A DNA stretch of 64,000 nucleotides from Roseofilum reptotaenium CS-1145 (GCF_028330985.1 NZ_JAQMUE010000112.1:62001-126000); one strand, 5' to 3'. Shown: positions 1 to 12,200, numbered from the stretch's first letter. The notes: generated from the letters alone by a model not told the origin. A program made the numbers and translations.

Positions 1-804
<804 letters not shown>

Positions 805-834
805 TTATGTAGAGGAGGGTTAGCAGTCAGCCAG

Positions 835-1146
835 TTAGCTTACTACAGCAAGGATGTCTTTTTCAGACAACAAAACATAGTCATCATTACCGAGTTTGAT
901 GTCGGTTCCAGCATATTTGGAGTAGAGAACCTTATCGCCAATTTTGACTTCTGGCTCTTGACGGGAACCGTCTTCGTTGCGTTTGCCTGGGCCAACTTGG
1001 ACAATTTCTCCCACTTGGGGTTTCTCTTTGGCGTTATCAGGCAGAATGATACCACCAGCGGTTTTTTCTTCAGCTTCGCTGACTTTAACAAAGACGCGAT
1101 CGCCAAGGGGTTTAACTGTAGAAACACTCAGGGATACTGCTGCCAT
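835..1146 (-). CDS. groES: Co-chaperonin GroES
   Basis: 10-kDa lid of the GroEL cage. The 103-residue product has the family features: [22 protein letters not shown] at the start (mobile loop GGIILPDNA around residues 31-39), the turn [10 protein letters not shown] and the ending EKDILAVVS. Length is normal for cyanobacteria. It is the first gene of the groES-groEL operon, with a CIRCE operator 71 nt upstream of its ATG, which implies HrcA repression released on heat shock. Other frames over this interval are shadows. Confidence 0.97.
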   Translation of the reverse strand: MAAVSLSVSTVKPLGDRVFVKVSEAEEKTAGGIILPDNAKEKPQVGEIVQVGPGKRNEDGSRQEPEVKIGDKVLYSKYAGTDIKLGNDDYVLLSEKDILAVVS

Positions 1147-1216
1147 AGGAAAATCTTCTCCGATTTGATTGTAAAAAGTTAATCAGGTTTAAGGAACTGA
1201 GGGGCTATGTCAGTCG

Positions 1217-1243
1217 TTAGCACTCTCAACTCCTGAGTGCTAA
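1217..1243 (-). promoter_or_regulatory. CIRCE operator (HrcA binding site)
   Basis: TTAGCACTC at 1217-1225 and GAGTGCTAA at 1235-1243 form a perfect 9-bp inverted repeat with a 9-bp spacer. This is exactly the consensus CIRCE element bound by the heat-shock repressor HrcA. Its position just upstream of groES fits autoregulated heat-shock control of groESL. Confidence 0.96.
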
Positions 1244-1413
1244 TGTAATCTGAGGCGAGCAACCCTTGCAACAGGCGAAACAGTACGGGTTACCGTACCC
1301 TAGGGTAGGGAGATAGAGAGGATAGGCGAGAGAGGCTATTAGCTATTATCTATTCCCTATTCCCCATTCCCCTATTGTTGGGTGAACATCCCGTGATAAT
1401 CTGAAAGATGACT

Positions 1414-1583
1414 TAATGAGTCGCGGTCGGGCAGTCCGAGACTTAAAACGGACGTGGAAGAACAGATAAGACTGTTTCTAAAACAGCACTATCGATTGAA
1501 GCGTCAACCCCATTCAGCGACCACTGAATACACAAGGTGGCGCGGCGAAGAATCACCGGGTCTTTAGCCCAGTGAGGATGTCA

Positions 1584-1584
<1 letters not shown>
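1414..1584 (+). mobile_element. Degenerate IS200/IS605 (TnpB) right-end-like remnant
   Basis: Reading plus from about 1420 gives a broken frame, with stops near 1453 and 1528, whose residues (for example TDKTVSKTALSIEASTPFSD) look like a decayed protein C-terminus. It is followed by a hairpin at 1554-1574 (7-bp arms, one mismatch, loop TCTTTAG) and then a TCAA end at 1581-1584. A subterminal hairpin just inside a TCAA-type end after a tnpB 3' end is typical of IS200/IS605 elements, where the same segment is the omega/reRNA scaffold. No intact transposase and no left end are visible. The assignment is by resemblance only. Confidence 0.42.
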
Positions 1585-3268
<1,684 letters not shown>

Positions 3269-3378
3269 TCTCTAGCATTCCGATCATTAGGTTGGGTTAC
3301 ATCCTGAGTGAACCCAGCCTAAAAATTAACGCTCAAAACTTCAAAAATAAGTTCTCAATCTAGAATTTCAATCAACTC

Positions 3379-3798
3379 ATGACCCTAAAAGTTCGTGTTA
3401 TTGCTTCTAATAAGACTGTCTGGGATGATGTGGCGGATGAGGTGATTTTACCGAGTACGACTGGACAACTGGGAATTCTCAGTGGTCACGCTCCCCTCTT
3501 GTCTGCTCTCGATATTGGTGTAATGCAAGTGCGCCCCCAATCCAAAAAAGAATGGTTACCCATTGCTTTGATGGGTGGTTTCGCTGAGGTGGATGATGAT
3601 GAAGTGACCATCCTAGTGAATGGGGGAGAAGTGGGTGGCAATATTAATTTGGAAGAGGCTGAAAGTGCTTATCAAAAAGCCCAAGAACGCCTGAGCAAAG
3701 TTAATGTTGATGACCGTCAAGAACAGTTTCAAGCGACCCAAGCCTTAAAGCGGGCGAGGGCAAAATTCCAAGCTGCTGGTGGCATGGTCAAGTTATAG
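3379..3798 (+). CDS. atpE: F1 ATP synthase epsilon subunit
   Basis: Epsilon subunit (atpC in the E. coli scheme) of the F1 central stalk, which couples rotation and inhibits ATP hydrolysis. The 139-residue protein has the N-terminal beta-sandwich motif TGQLGILSGHAPLL (about residues 29-42) and a C-terminal two-helix domain rich in Q, A and R (EAESAYQKAQERLSK onward). It is second in the atpB-atpE operon and is directly followed by a rho-independent terminator. Confidence 0.97.
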   Translation: MTLKVRVIASNKTVWDDVADEVILPSTTGQLGILSGHAPLLSALDIGVMQVRPQSKKEWLPIALMGGFAEVDDDEVTILVNGGEVGGNINLEEAESAYQKAQERLSKVNVDDRQEQFQATQALKRARAKFQAAGGMVKL

Positions 3799-3830
3799 AG
3801 GAATATCCTCAGCCCTTAGTAAAACCTAAA

Positions 3831-3862
3831 CCCTCCTCGGAACTAGAGGAGGGCTTTGTTTT
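3831..3862 (+). terminator. Rho-independent terminator of atpBE
   Basis: CCCTCCTC (3831-3838) and GAGGAGGG (3846-3853) form a perfect 8-bp GC-rich stem with a 7-nt loop, followed by CTTTGTTTTC. It lies 32 nt after the atpE stop codon. Confidence 0.9.
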
Positions 3863-3968
3863 CTGGCGGAACATAAGTTCTAAGCGTTTGCCCCCCCAAG
3901 GTAACAGCCGAAAAAAAAAGCGGACTTTAAGGGAAAAGGTCTAACCCATTCCCCATTACCAGCAGGGT

Positions 3969-4268
3969 TCAACTGCTACCGGTAAAGACAACTTCTGGGA
4001 ATTTGGCTTGAGCTTCTGACATCGGTCGTTTTTGACCTTCCTCTTGCCAGTAATTAATCACTTCCGTTGCTTGGTTGAGGAGTCCAACTCGATCAGGCTC
4101 ATCAATCCAGTGTTTCTCTTCGAGTTGATCTTTGAGTTGTTGCCAAGCGTCATTACGGGGCCAGAAAAAGTAGCAAGTCAATGGACTCAAGCCTTTTCCT
4201 ACCACTTGATCGACGGTAATAGCAACGTTATCCTCTAACCAGAGAACTTTTAATTGAAATTTTGACAA
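3969..4268 (-). CDS. 30S ribosomal protein PSRP-3 (Ycf65-like)
   Basis: Small-subunit ribosomal protein specific to cyanobacteria and plastids. The 99-residue product has the family core: [34 protein letters not shown] and [10 protein letters not shown], then a short tail ending PEVVFTGSS. It stands alone on the minus strand, converging with atpE. The length matches plastid Ycf65. The alternative plus-strand frame at 4032-4238 is a shadow of this gene. Confidence 0.92.
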   Translation of the reverse strand: MSKFQLKVLWLEDNVAITVDQVVGKGLSPLTCYFFWPRNDAWQQLKDQLEEKHWIDEPDRVGLLNQATEVINYWQEEGQKRPMSEAQAKFPEVVFTGSS

Positions 4269-4488
4269 TCAAACCTCCAACGCTAGATTGGTTCAATAAA
4301 TGTAGTAGTTTATTATATCGCACTTTGAGCTGTTCTGTTGAGCTAGGGTAAAATCAACTAAAACGGGATGAGGGCGGTGTGGAGGTAGGGGCATAACGCT
4401 TCGAGAAGCCGCTTTGCGTCTACGATGTCCCCAAAGTGGGCATATTCTCACCATTGACAAAAAGCATACTATCAATGAGGTAAAGGTA

Positions 4489-5067
4489 ATGGGTAATTGG
4501 ATACAGGGTTATAAACCATTGGTGTTGCCGTTTTCCCTTTTGGCATTGACCGTTGGCTCTCCTATTCTAGCCATTCCTTTATCCTCACCCATTTATGCGG
4601 TTACTCTACGAGATGGAATTACAGCTTTTGCGGGATTACCTCGGTTAATCTCTGTTACCACCACCAATAATACTATTCGCGCTTGGAGTGCCGCCTATTA
4701 CTTCACTATCGAACTCCCTGAAGATGCCAGTGAACCCCTCAAGACGCTAGAAATTACCCAAACTCAAGGGTTTGATGTCCCTCGGTATGAGGCTCAACGG
4801 ACAAGGGTTTTTGCCGGAGATCGCCGGAATCGGGGTAGATCGTTTAGCCTAGAAGAGGTGGCGATCGCCGAGCGGACTCTTACCCTCACTTTAGAGGAAC
4901 CCATCCCCCCTGGAACAATATTTACTGTTGGATTGTATCCCGTGAGAAATCCCAATGTAACCGGCGTATATCTATTTGGCGTAACCGCCTTTCCCCACGG
5001 AGAAAAACCCCAAAAAGCCTTTCTTGGATTTGGCCGCCTCCATTTTTATCGAACCCCTTGGATTTAA
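4489..5067 (+). CDS. DUF2808 domain secreted protein
   Basis: Cyanobacterial protein of unknown function. The chosen ATG at 4489 is preceded by GAGGTAAAGG and starts a signal-peptide-like N-terminus (GYKPLVLPFSLLALTVGSPILA, about residues 7-28). An upstream in-frame ATG at 4414 would add 25 polar residues before the signal and is less likely. The mature part carries the DUF2808 features: a beta-rich body, PEDASEPLKTLEITQTQG and the segment PPGTIFTVGLYPVRNPNVTGVYLFGVTAFPHG. Probably exported. The 192-residue length is typical for the family. Confidence 0.85.
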   Translation: MGNWIQGYKPLVLPFSLLALTVGSPILAIPLSSPIYAVTLRDGITAFAGLPRLISVTTTNNTIRAWSAAYYFTIELPEDASEPLKTLEITQTQGFDVPRYEAQRTRVFAGDRRNRGRSFSLEEVAIAERTLTLTLEEPIPPGTIFTVGLYPVRNPNVTGVYLFGVTAFPHGEKPQKAFLGFGRLHFYRTPWI

Positions 5068-5489
5068 AACCCCGTTCTTCTAGAACCGCTTTTCTAGTTC
5101 TCTCATGTCATGCTGCTAGTCACAGTGAACAGTCAAGACTCACGGTGGCTTTAGCTTCGTGAGTCTATCAACTCCCCTATTTTTAATCCCGGTTAACTCT
5201 CTCCACAAGTAGGGTGCATCATTAACGCACTCTACTCAAGCGATGGTTGACCTAGCCTTTTGTTAACATTTCTTTAATGATTGAGGATAACAGATGCATT
5301 TTCGTCAAAATTCAATCATGATGGAAGAATATGGAGCAGCTTGATATAGCGCTTCGCACTCTAGCAATAGGTAATAGCTTATATGGCTGAGAGTCTGAGG
5401 CTTCAAGCTGTACTTCATAGAAGAGAGAATCTGTATATACCCCACGTCTTTAAAACCCAACTTCAACCCTTGTATAATATAAACGGCAA
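5068..5489. other. Intergenic region with transposon-end-like hairpin and weak promoter
   Basis: There is no gene here. It holds a weak hairpin CTAGAA/TTCTAG (5080-5085/5092-5097) just after the DUF2808 gene. It also holds a strong 9-bp hairpin AGACTCACG/CGTGAGTCT (5136-5144/5158-5166) followed by TCAA (5168-5171), resembling the element end at 1554-1584. A dispersed repeat copy related to TAGCGC..GCGCTA lies at about 5344-5379. A TATAAT box at 5473-5478 sits only 11 nt before the next start codon. Confidence 0.5.
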
Positions 5490-8450
5490 ATGACCATTCA
5501 AAAACATCAACCTCACCTGGAAGAGTCAAAACACCTGTGGGGGCTAACAGCGACAGAAGTTGAAGCGAGTCGCCAACGGTATGGACTCAACCTCCTCACC
5601 CCACCAGAACCAACGCCTTGGTGGAAACTTTATCTAGAAAAGTATGAAGACCCTATTATTCGGATTCTAATTGTGGCGGCACTGTTGGCCATGACCATTG
5701 GCTTTGTCGATGGAGAATATTTGGAAGGTCTGGGGATTCTGATCGCGATTTTTTTAGCGACTACAGTTTCGTTTATCAATGAGTTTAAGGCAACCCAAGA
5801 ATTTAATATTCTCAACCAAGTCAATGATGAAGTCCCCATAACTGTAGTCCGCAATAGCATTTTTAGTAAAGTCCCCAAAAAGGAGATTGTAGTTGGAGAT
5901 GTGGTCTTACTTGAAGCCGGGGATGAAGTCCCGGCTGATGGTTTAGTCATTGGTGCAGTATCGTTTCAGATTAATGAGTCTAGCTTGACTGGAGAAACTC
6001 TACCCGTGACTAAGGTGACCTCTAAGCAGTTAGAGAAAGTGACGGTTAGTTCTACAGCCTATCCTCCAGATCAGGTGATGCGAGGAACCATTGTGGTAGA
6101 TGGCCATGGCATTCTGGAGGTAATTGCCATCGGCGATCAAACAGAAATTGGACGCACTGCACGGGCGGCTGCTGGGCCAACAGAGGAAAAAACGCCCCTG
6201 AATCAACAACTCGATCGCCTGAGTCAGTTGATTGGGGTTTGTGGGTTGTTAATTGCTGTTTTAATTGATTCGGCCTTAATTGTGCGGGGTATTTTGGCAG
6301 ATGAATTTAATCTCAGTGGCCAACAGTGGTATGTGACCAGTTTAGTTATTCTAAGCGTGACGATCGCCTTAACTAAGGTTTGGTTACCCATTGTCTATCA
6401 AGGATTGAGCTTGATTAAACCCCAGATGAAATCCCCAGAATGGTTAGAAGATGAGGGTTTATTTGCATGGCTCAAAAGTTTGGCCATCGGAGTATTGGTG
6501 CTAGCGGGGGGATTGGGTATCGGTTGGCTGTTTAACTGGGTTCCGCCAACAGCGCAAACTTGGATCACCGCAGAAGCGGCCACGTCCCTACTGACCTATT
6601 TTATGATTGCTGTAGCGGTGATTGTAGTGGCGGTTCCCGAAGGCTTACCCTTAAGTGTGGTTTTGAGTCTGGCTTATAGTATGCGACGCATGACCCGGCA
6701 AAATGCCCTGGTGCGCCAAATGCAAGCGTGCGAGACGATTGGGGCAACTACGGTGATCTGTTCCGATAAGACGGGAACCTTGACTCTGAATAAGATGCAA
6801 GTGAGTGAGGCTTGTTTTGGAGGAGACTTAGATCTGATGGCTGAGGCGATCGCCATTAATAGTACCGCCAATTTACAGCGCAGTTGCAACCTCAATTTAG
6901 GCCAAGAAGAGGTTATACCGATTGGCGATCCTACTGAAGGAGCGCTGCTCTTATGGTTAGACGATCAGCAGCATAACTATGAACAAGAACGGGAAAGTTT
7001 TCGCACTTTAAACCAGTTAACTTTTTCCCCAGAACGGAAATATATGGCCACCTTGGGTTATTCTCGCCATCGTGCCAGTGATGCGGAGCCTTCTCGTCCC
7101 ATTATTCACATTAAAGGCGCGCCAGAAATTGTGTTAGCCCAATGTAGTCATATTCTGACCGAAAAAGGAGTGCAACCGATTCCCAGCCATAGCGCGATCG
7201 CCCAAACTATGCAAACCTACGAAGCCCATGGTATGAGGCTGTTAGGATTTGCCTATCGGGATAACTTAACTCTCCCCTATCCTGAAGCGGAAATTGAGAT
7301 TGAACGCCTCATGAGCCAACCCATGATTTGGTTAGGCTTTGTGGCTATTGCTGACCCGATTCGCCCCGATGTACCCAGAGCGATTAAAACCTGTCAACGG
7401 GCCCAGGTTGGCGTTAAAATTGTCACTGGCGATAATCCCAACACCTCCAAATATATTGCTCGTCAAATTGGGTTAGTTACCGATGAGGATGGCCCAGAAT
7501 GCTTTTTAACGGGTCAAGACTTTGCTCAACTTGACGACGAGCAAGCGCGAAGGGCTGTTCGGGACTTAAAAGTCCTCTCTCGTGCCCGTCCTGCGGATAA
7601 ACAACGATTGGTAAAACTTTTACAAGAAAATGGCGAAGTCATCGCGGTTACCGGAGATGGAACTAACGACGCACCCGCCCTTAATCAAGCGCAAGTGGGA
7701 TTAGCCATGGGTCAAGAAAGTACCTCAGTAGCCAAAGAAGCCAGTGATATTATTATCCTGGATCACTCCTTTAAGAGTATCGAAAATGCTGTCATGTGGG
7801 GGCGATCGCTCTATCAAAACATTCAAAAATTTATCCTGTTTCAGCTCACCATTAATGTGGCTGCCTGTGGCATTGCCCTACTCGGCCCCTTTATCAACAT
7901 CAATTTACCCTTAACTGTCACCCAACTGTTATGGGTCAACCTGATTATGGATACCTTTGCAGCTCTCGCTTTAGCCACCGATCCCCCCAACCCGATGGTC
8001 ATGCGCCATCCTCCTCGTAATCCGAAAGCCTTTATCATCACGCTATCAATGGCTAAACAACTCTTATCGGTGGCCTTTGTATTCCTGATCTTTTTTGTCG
8101 CCTTTCTCCTTTATATTCAGCAAGATGGAATGGTTGACCCCTATGAACTCTCCCTCTTCTTTACCACCTTTGTCATGGTCAACTGGTGGAATTTATTTAA
8201 TGCCAAATGCTTTGGCTTAAAAGATTCCGTCTTCAAAAACCTACCCGATAATCCTGGCTTTTTAATCATTTCTGCGGTAATCCTGTTTGGACAAATTATC
8301 ATTGTTCAATGGGGTGATGGTTTCTTTAGAACGGTTCCCCTCCATCTCCAGGATTGGTTAGTAATTTGGGGCGGAACCTCCATTATTCTTTGGGTAGGAG
8401 AACTTGGACGATTATTGGCTCGTATCCGTAGCCAAATGGCACAAAGTTAG
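5490..8450 (+). CDS. Calcium-type P-type ATPase (type IIB-like)
   Basis: Membrane cation pump, most likely exporting Ca2+. The 986-residue protein has the full P-type layout: a cation-ATPase N-domain, TM1-2 (IIRILIVAALLAMTIGFV), the actuator loop SSLTGETLPV, TM4 with VAVPEGLPLSVVLSLAYSMRRM, the phosphorylation site SDKTGTLT with Asp426, the KGAPE nucleotide-binding motif, the hinge VTGDGTNDAPALNQAQVG and a C-terminal helical block. PEGLP in TM4 points to the PMCA/SERCA branch rather than P1B metal pumps. The exact ion is inferred. No clear Shine-Dalgarno precedes the ATG, and a TATAAT box lies 11 nt upstream, so the mRNA may have almost no leader. Confidence 0.9.
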   Translation: MTIQKHQPHLEESKHLWGLTATEVEASRQRYGLNLLTPPEPTPWWKLYLEKYEDPIIRILIVAALLAMTIGFVDGEYLEGLGILIAIFLATTVSFINEFKATQEFNILNQVNDEVPITVVRNSIFSKVPKKEIVVGDVVLLEAGDEVPADGLVIGAVSFQINESSLTGETLPVTKVTSKQLEKVTVSSTAYPPDQVMRGTIVVDGHGILEVIAIGDQTEIGRTARAAAGPTEEKTPLNQQLDRLSQLIGVCGLLIAVLIDSALIVRGILADEFNLSGQQWYVTSLVILSVTIALTKVWLPIVYQGLSLIKPQMKSPEWLEDEGLFAWLKSLAIGVLVLAGGLGIGWLFNWVPPTAQTWITAEAATSLLTYFMIAVAVIVVAVPEGLPLSVVLSLAYSMRRMTRQNALVRQMQACETIGATTVICSDKTGTLTLNKMQVSEACFGGDLDLMAEAIAINSTANLQRSCNLNLGQEEVIPIGDPTEGALLLWLDDQQHNYEQERESFRTLNQLTFSPERKYMATLGYSRHRASDAEPSRPIIHIKGAPEIVLAQCSHILTEKGVQPIPSHSAIAQTMQTYEAHGMRLLGFAYRDNLTLPYPEAEIEIERLMSQPMIWLGFVAIADPIRPDVPRAIKTCQRAQVGVKIVTGDNPNTSKYIARQIGLVTDEDGPECFLTGQDFAQLDDEQARRAVRDLKVLSRARPADKQRLVKLLQENGEVIAVTGDGTNDAPALNQAQVGLAMGQESTSVAKEASDIIILDHSFKSIENAVMWGRSLYQNIQKFILFQLTINVAACGIALLGPFININLPLTVTQLLWVNLIMDTFAALALATDPPNPMVMRHPPRNPKAFIITLSMAKQLLSVAFVFLIFFVAFLLYIQQDGMVDPYELSLFFTTFVMVNWWNLFNAKCFGLKDSVFKNLPDNPGFLIISAVILFGQIIIVQWGDGFFRTVPLHLQDWLVIWGGTSIILWVGELGRLLARIRSQMAQS

Positions 8451-8616
8451 GGGATGACACGGAGAAACGGGGACGCGGAGAAGGGATAATTTTATAGAAT
8501 TCAGGCCTATCTTAGGGTCTATGGATGCACAATCGGAGAAAATCATTCAATTGTAAGATCCCCCTATCCTCCTATCTCCCCATCCCCCCATTACCCATTA
8601 CCGTGCGAAGCAATAC

Positions 8617-9240
8617 ATGACTGAAGTAGACGAAAAATTTCCCTTGAATTCTGTTCTTCAACCTTTGATGGAAAAGGTGGGTTTAAACTCTTGGACAGCC
8701 TTGAGTCAAAGTTCAGGAGTATCGATAAAACAATTGCGGCGCATCCGTCAAGGTAAAATAGACGATTTGAAAATGAGTACGTTGCGGCAATTAGCGACAG
8801 CGCTACACATTGGTGCGCCAGAATTGTTATCCGCTCTTGGACAATTGCCCGATCCAGTAACTGAATTGCGGCAAGAATACGATCGCCTTCAACTACAATT
8901 CAAAGAACAACATCAAGAGTTAAAAGAAGGTTTTCAGCGAGAAAGTTTAGACCAGTTAGAATCTTGGTTGCGCTATTGGCCGATCGCCGTGGCTAAAGTG
9001 GAACAGCAAGCCAATATCAAACCCAGTAATTTGGTGAAACTGGTCAAACCCGTTGAGTATCTCGTGCAAAGTTGGGGGTTAGAAACAATAGGAGCAGTTG
9101 GCGATCGCATTCCCTATGACCCCCAATGGCATCAACTCACCCAGGGAATAGCCGAGCCAGGAAGCTTAGTGACCGTGGTGATGCCAGGATATCTCTATCA
9201 GCAAAAGCTGCTATTTCGAGCAGAAGTCGCGATCGATTAA
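8617..9240 (+). CDS. HTH protein with GrpE-like C-terminal segment
   Basis: A 207-residue protein. Residues ~15-75 form a Cro/XRE-type helix-turn-helix (ALSQSSGVSIKQLRRIRQGKIDDLKMSTLRQLATAL). Then comes a coiled-coil-prone stretch (TELRQEYDRLQLQFKEQHQELKEGF) and a C-terminal beta part (GDRIPYDPQWHQL, then EPGSLVTVVMPGYLYQQKLLFRAEV). That last pattern, YDPxxHxL followed by a Gxx..L..A strand pair, recalls the C-terminal wing of GrpE. The fusion is seen repeatedly in cyanobacteria. A role in DNA-linked chaperone regulation is only inference. Confidence 0.7.
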   Translation: MTEVDEKFPLNSVLQPLMEKVGLNSWTALSQSSGVSIKQLRRIRQGKIDDLKMSTLRQLATALHIGAPELLSALGQLPDPVTELRQEYDRLQLQFKEQHQELKEGFQRESLDQLESWLRYWPIAVAKVEQQANIKPSNLVKLVKPVEYLVQSWGLETIGAVGDRIPYDPQWHQLTQGIAEPGSLVTVVMPGYLYQQKLLFRAEVAID

Positions 9241-9414
9241 AGATTATAACGCTGGGCGCTATAGTGTTTACAAATATTGGAAAACGGCATGGATAGCTTG
9301 TTCGATATCAAAGTTATAGCTAGGGGCGATCCCATTCTTCGACCTTATTCCCTCTTCCCTAGCGCGAAGCGCTATAGTCTATAATCAAGGAGTTAAGCCC
9401 CTGCCAAGTAAACC

Positions 9415-9654
9415 ATGCCGCAACTCAATCTCAGTAACGAACAAGCGATCGATCTGGTTAAACAGTTACCCCATCAACAACAACTGAAACTGCTTCAATT
9501 CTTACTGATACAGCAATGGGGAAAGTGGGAATCTTTATCTGCTTACGGTGTTAAGAAAGTTAGGTTACTTGCTCAAGAGCGCGGTTTTGATTGGGATTTG
9601 ATGACAGAAGATGAAAGAGATCACTTTTTTGATGGCATTTTACACGAAAACTGA
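9415..9654 (+). CDS. Putative antitoxin of a PIN-type toxin-antitoxin pair
   Basis: A 79-residue acidic, helical protein with no close motif I can name. It is rich in Q and L early on (LVKQLPHQQQLKLLQFLLIQQWGKW) and ends DERDHFFDGILHEN. Its TGA stop overlaps the ATG of the downstream PIN gene by one nucleotide (TGATG at 9652-9656), the usual arrangement of antitoxin followed by toxin. The function is inferred from this linkage. The downstream toxin looks damaged at its end, so the pair may be decaying. Confidence 0.65.
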   Translation: MPQLNLSNEQAIDLVKQLPHQQQLKLLQFLLIQQWGKWESLSAYGVKKVRLLAQERGFDWDLMTEDERDHFFDGILHEN

Positions 9655-9995
9655 TGTCATATATCGCTGTTTTTGATACTAATATTTTAATCTCTGCACT
9701 TCTCTCTACAACCAGTTATCCGTTTCAATATCTAGCTCTAGCAAAAACTGGGAAAATTAAATCTGTCACTTGTCAAGGAATTTTGGATGAGTTTAGGGAA
9801 AAGTTGTTGTTGAAATGCAAATTTTCTGAGGAAATGGCAAAAGCAGCAGTAGATGAAGTTCTATCTTTTTCAAACCTGGTGAGAATTTCTCGAACGCTCA
9901 AAACCATACCAGCAGACCCAGATGATGATAGGGTTGTAGAGTGTGCTGTGATGGGTAATGTCAGCCATATTGTTACAGGAGATAAGCTTAGATGA
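9654..9995 (+). pseudogene. PIN-domain toxin with frameshifted C-terminus
   Basis: PIN-fold ribonuclease of the COG1569-like toxin family. The product has the first catalytic Asp in VFDTNILISALL (Asp8), the acidic LDEFREKL segment, DPDDDRVVECA and TGDK, so the four acidic positions are present. It stops right after TGDKLR at 113 residues, whereas relatives continue ~25 residues with a ...EY..I.I... strand. Reading on in shifted frames gives LDEYERIE and then IIVNS before about 10030, which suits a small deletion near 9987 and a second slip near 10008. It is probably a recently decayed toxin, though a truncated active form is possible. Confidence 0.65.
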
Positions 9996-10043
9996 ATATG
10001 AACGTATCGAACATCATTGTTAATTCTTGATAATGAGCCAAAA

Positions 10044-11030
10044 CTACAATTTCAATTCAATCCAGGGATGATGGACACAGGCAATCCTTCCACCGGGAAA
10101 GGGATCGGTTTGGGAGCGGTTGGGCGCGGCGATTAGATGGGTAACTTTTTCAACTTGGGCAAAGTTGGGGGCATGAGGTAGCCATTGTATCAGAAATTGG
10201 CGGATGACACGCCGTTGTAGGGATAGGGGTGCGTCTGCGAGAAGTTGGCGGTTGAGTTGGGGTAAGTTGGGTTGCGAGACTTGGGTATAAAGAGTTTTCG
10301 CTATGGATTCGAGATACTCAACATCGGCATCTAGGAGTTCAGCAGTGGTGGCGAGATGGGTTTGGACTTGGGGGTTAATGGCTTCTAGGGCAGGGATGAG
10401 GTGCAATCTGATCTGGTTACGGGTGTAGCGGGTCTCTTGATTGGTGCTATCTTCCCAGATGGGGAGGTGGAAGTGTTGGCAAAATTGGGTGGTTTGCGAT
10501 CGCCCAATCTCCAGCATCGGACGTACCAGTTGCACGTTTTCTGTCAGGGGACGCTGCCACGTCAGAGCCGCAAGTCCATCGAGTCCACTACCGCGAATCA
10601 GGTTATGTAACAGGGTCTCGGCGCGATCGCTCTTGGTATGACCCGTCACAATCCTGGAAAACCCATGGGTTTCGGCTAGTGCTATCAAGGCATGATAACG
10701 CCAGGAGCGGGCAGCAGCTTCCCCTTGAAGGGGCTGTTCTGCGGTTTTTTGATAAAACGAGAGGTTCCAATGTCCAGTCACCTCTGAGACATGCTGGGCA
10801 TTGGTTGCAGAATCCGGGCGCATTTGATGGTCGCAGTGGGCAACAGCTAAGTGCCATCTCCAGTTGGGTTGCAAGTCCAGGAGTAGTTTCAGGAGGCAAA
10901 CCGAATCTTGACCTCCCGAAACGGCTACCAACAACGACTCCTGGGGGGGAAGCAGTTGGGGGCGCGATCGCAATGTACTCTGGAACTTGGCGTGTAAGTC
11001 GCTCCAATCTGGTTTAGAAGAACCAGCCAT
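10044..11030 (-). CDS. tilS: tRNA(Ile)-lysidine synthase
   Basis: Cytosolic enzyme that converts C34 of tRNA(Ile)(CAU) to lysidine, using ATP and lysine, so that the tRNA reads AUA. The N-type ATP pyrophosphatase loop SGGQDS lies at residues 38-43, followed by [11 protein letters not shown] and [23 protein letters not shown]. The start chosen is ATG at 11028-11030 (MAGSSKPDW), giving 328 residues. A longer reading to 11150 only adds sequence antisense-free but inside ccsA. The start overlaps the ccsA stop by 17 nt, so the two genes are translationally linked. Confidence 0.93.
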   Translation of the reverse strand: MAGSSKPDWSDLHAKFQSTLRSRPQLLPPQESLLVAVSGGQDSVCLLKLLLDLQPNWRWHLAVAHCDHQMRPDSATNAQHVSEVTGHWNLSFYQKTAEQPLQGEAAARSWRYHALIALAETHGFSRIVTGHTKSDRAETLLHNLIRGSGLDGLAALTWQRPLTENVQLVRPMLEIGRSQTTQFCQHFHLPIWEDSTNQETRYTRNQIRLHLIPALEAINPQVQTHLATTAELLDADVEYLESIAKTLYTQVSQPNLPQLNRQLLADAPLSLQRRVIRQFLIQWLPHAPNFAQVEKVTHLIAAPNRSQTDPFPGGRIACVHHPWIELKL

Positions 11031-12054
11031 AGGAATGCAACCCTTTGCCCAATAGATTAACACCCATGTAGCACACCCAGACGACACAGAAACCGGCAGC
11101 CGCAAGAATGGCGGGACGGCGACCTTGCCAGCCTTTGGTAATGCGAGCATGGAGATAGGCAGCGAACACCAGCCAGGTAATCAAGGCCCAGGTTTCTTTC
11201 GGGTCCCAACTCCAGTACGATCCCCAAGCTTCATTCGCCCAAACTCCTCCGGCAATAATGCCAATGGTGAGTAGGGGAAAGCCCAGTCCGATCATCCGGT
11301 AGCTGATATTGTCCAAAACTTGGGCAAGACTCAGGGTTTCTGGTGACCACACCTCGACTCCGCTCGGTGAACTGGTGGGGGTGGTTTCGAGGGCGATCCG
11401 CTCTAGAGTGGTAACCCCTTGACTGCGCTCGGCGATCGCACTGCCATTGCTGCTGAACTGAACAGCAGGTAGATCGGAGATGGTTTCCATCTGATTCAGA
11501 GGTGTTTGGCGACGGTTGCCATTGCCGTAGGAGCTACCCGCAAGGCTCACGGCTTGGCCCCGCGTGACGATTAAAAAGGCGATCGCCAACAGGGAACCCA
11601 CCATCAAACAGGCATAGCTCAGAAGCATGACACTCACATGCATCATCAGCCAATTGGACTGAAGTGCAGGTACAAGGGGTTCAGCCACCTGCATCGTATC
11701 TGGTAAAGAGAGGGCAGCAAAGGCGGTAATCCCCATAGCAACGGGTGAAGTCACTGCACCCACCCACCGGGAACGGCTCAGATATTCAGCCAACAGATGG
11801 GTGGCGGTGAGTCCCCAAACAATGAAAAATAGGGATTCGTAGAGGTTACTGAGGGGAAAGTATCCTGCTTCGATCCAACGAGCGCCAAGTAAGGAAGCAA
11901 TAGAGAGATTGGCGATCGCCATCCCTGCGGTTCCCAAAGCAGCTAAATAGGGGATTTTTGGAAAGGCCATCCCTGACCAATAGAGTAACATCGTCACTAA
12001 AAGGACGGCAAAGCTTAGATTATCCAAGCTATTCTGGAGCGCAACCAGATCCAT
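11014..12054 (-). CDS. ccsA: Cytochrome c biogenesis protein CcsA (CcsB in some schemes)
   Basis: Membrane half of the system II haem-attachment complex that delivers haem to apocytochromes c on the lumenal side. The 346-residue protein has about eight hydrophobic segments and the tryptophan-rich haem-handling motif [18 protein letters not shown] near the C-terminus, with conserved histidines in [18 protein letters not shown] and [10 protein letters not shown] hydrophilic loop of ~80 residues (about 168-245) between helices is somewhat long. It is upstream of and overlaps tilS. Confidence 0.93.
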   Translation of the reverse strand: MDLVALQNSLDNLSFAVLLVTMLLYWSGMAFPKIPYLAALGTAGMAIANLSIASLLGARWIEAGYFPLSNLYESLFFIVWGLTATHLLAEYLSRSRWVGAVTSPVAMGITAFAALSLPDTMQVAEPLVPALQSNWLMMHVSVMLLSYACLMVGSLLAIAFLIVTRGQAVSLAGSSYGNGNRRQTPLNQMETISDLPAVQFSSNGSAIAERSQGVTTLERIALETTPTSSPSGVEVWSPETLSLAQVLDNISYRMIGLGFPLLTIGIIAGGVWANEAWGSYWSWDPKETWALITWLVFAAYLHARITKGWQGRRPAILAAAGFCVVWVCYMGVNLLGKGLHSYGWFF

Positions 12055-12200
12055 TATGTTCTATTTCTCCCAACTTTAAAGTGTTCTCTTCTTTTAGATC
12101 CTATCGGAAACATGCAAACTTCGACATAGCATAACTGATTATTCAGACTAGATATAAAATGTAAGGAGTTAAGACGTTGAAAATACAGGAGGGAATGCGA

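Noticed and set aside
10679-11017. Open frame of 112 codons on the plus strand within tilS
   Set aside because: It is fully covered by tilS on the other strand and has no plausible motifs.
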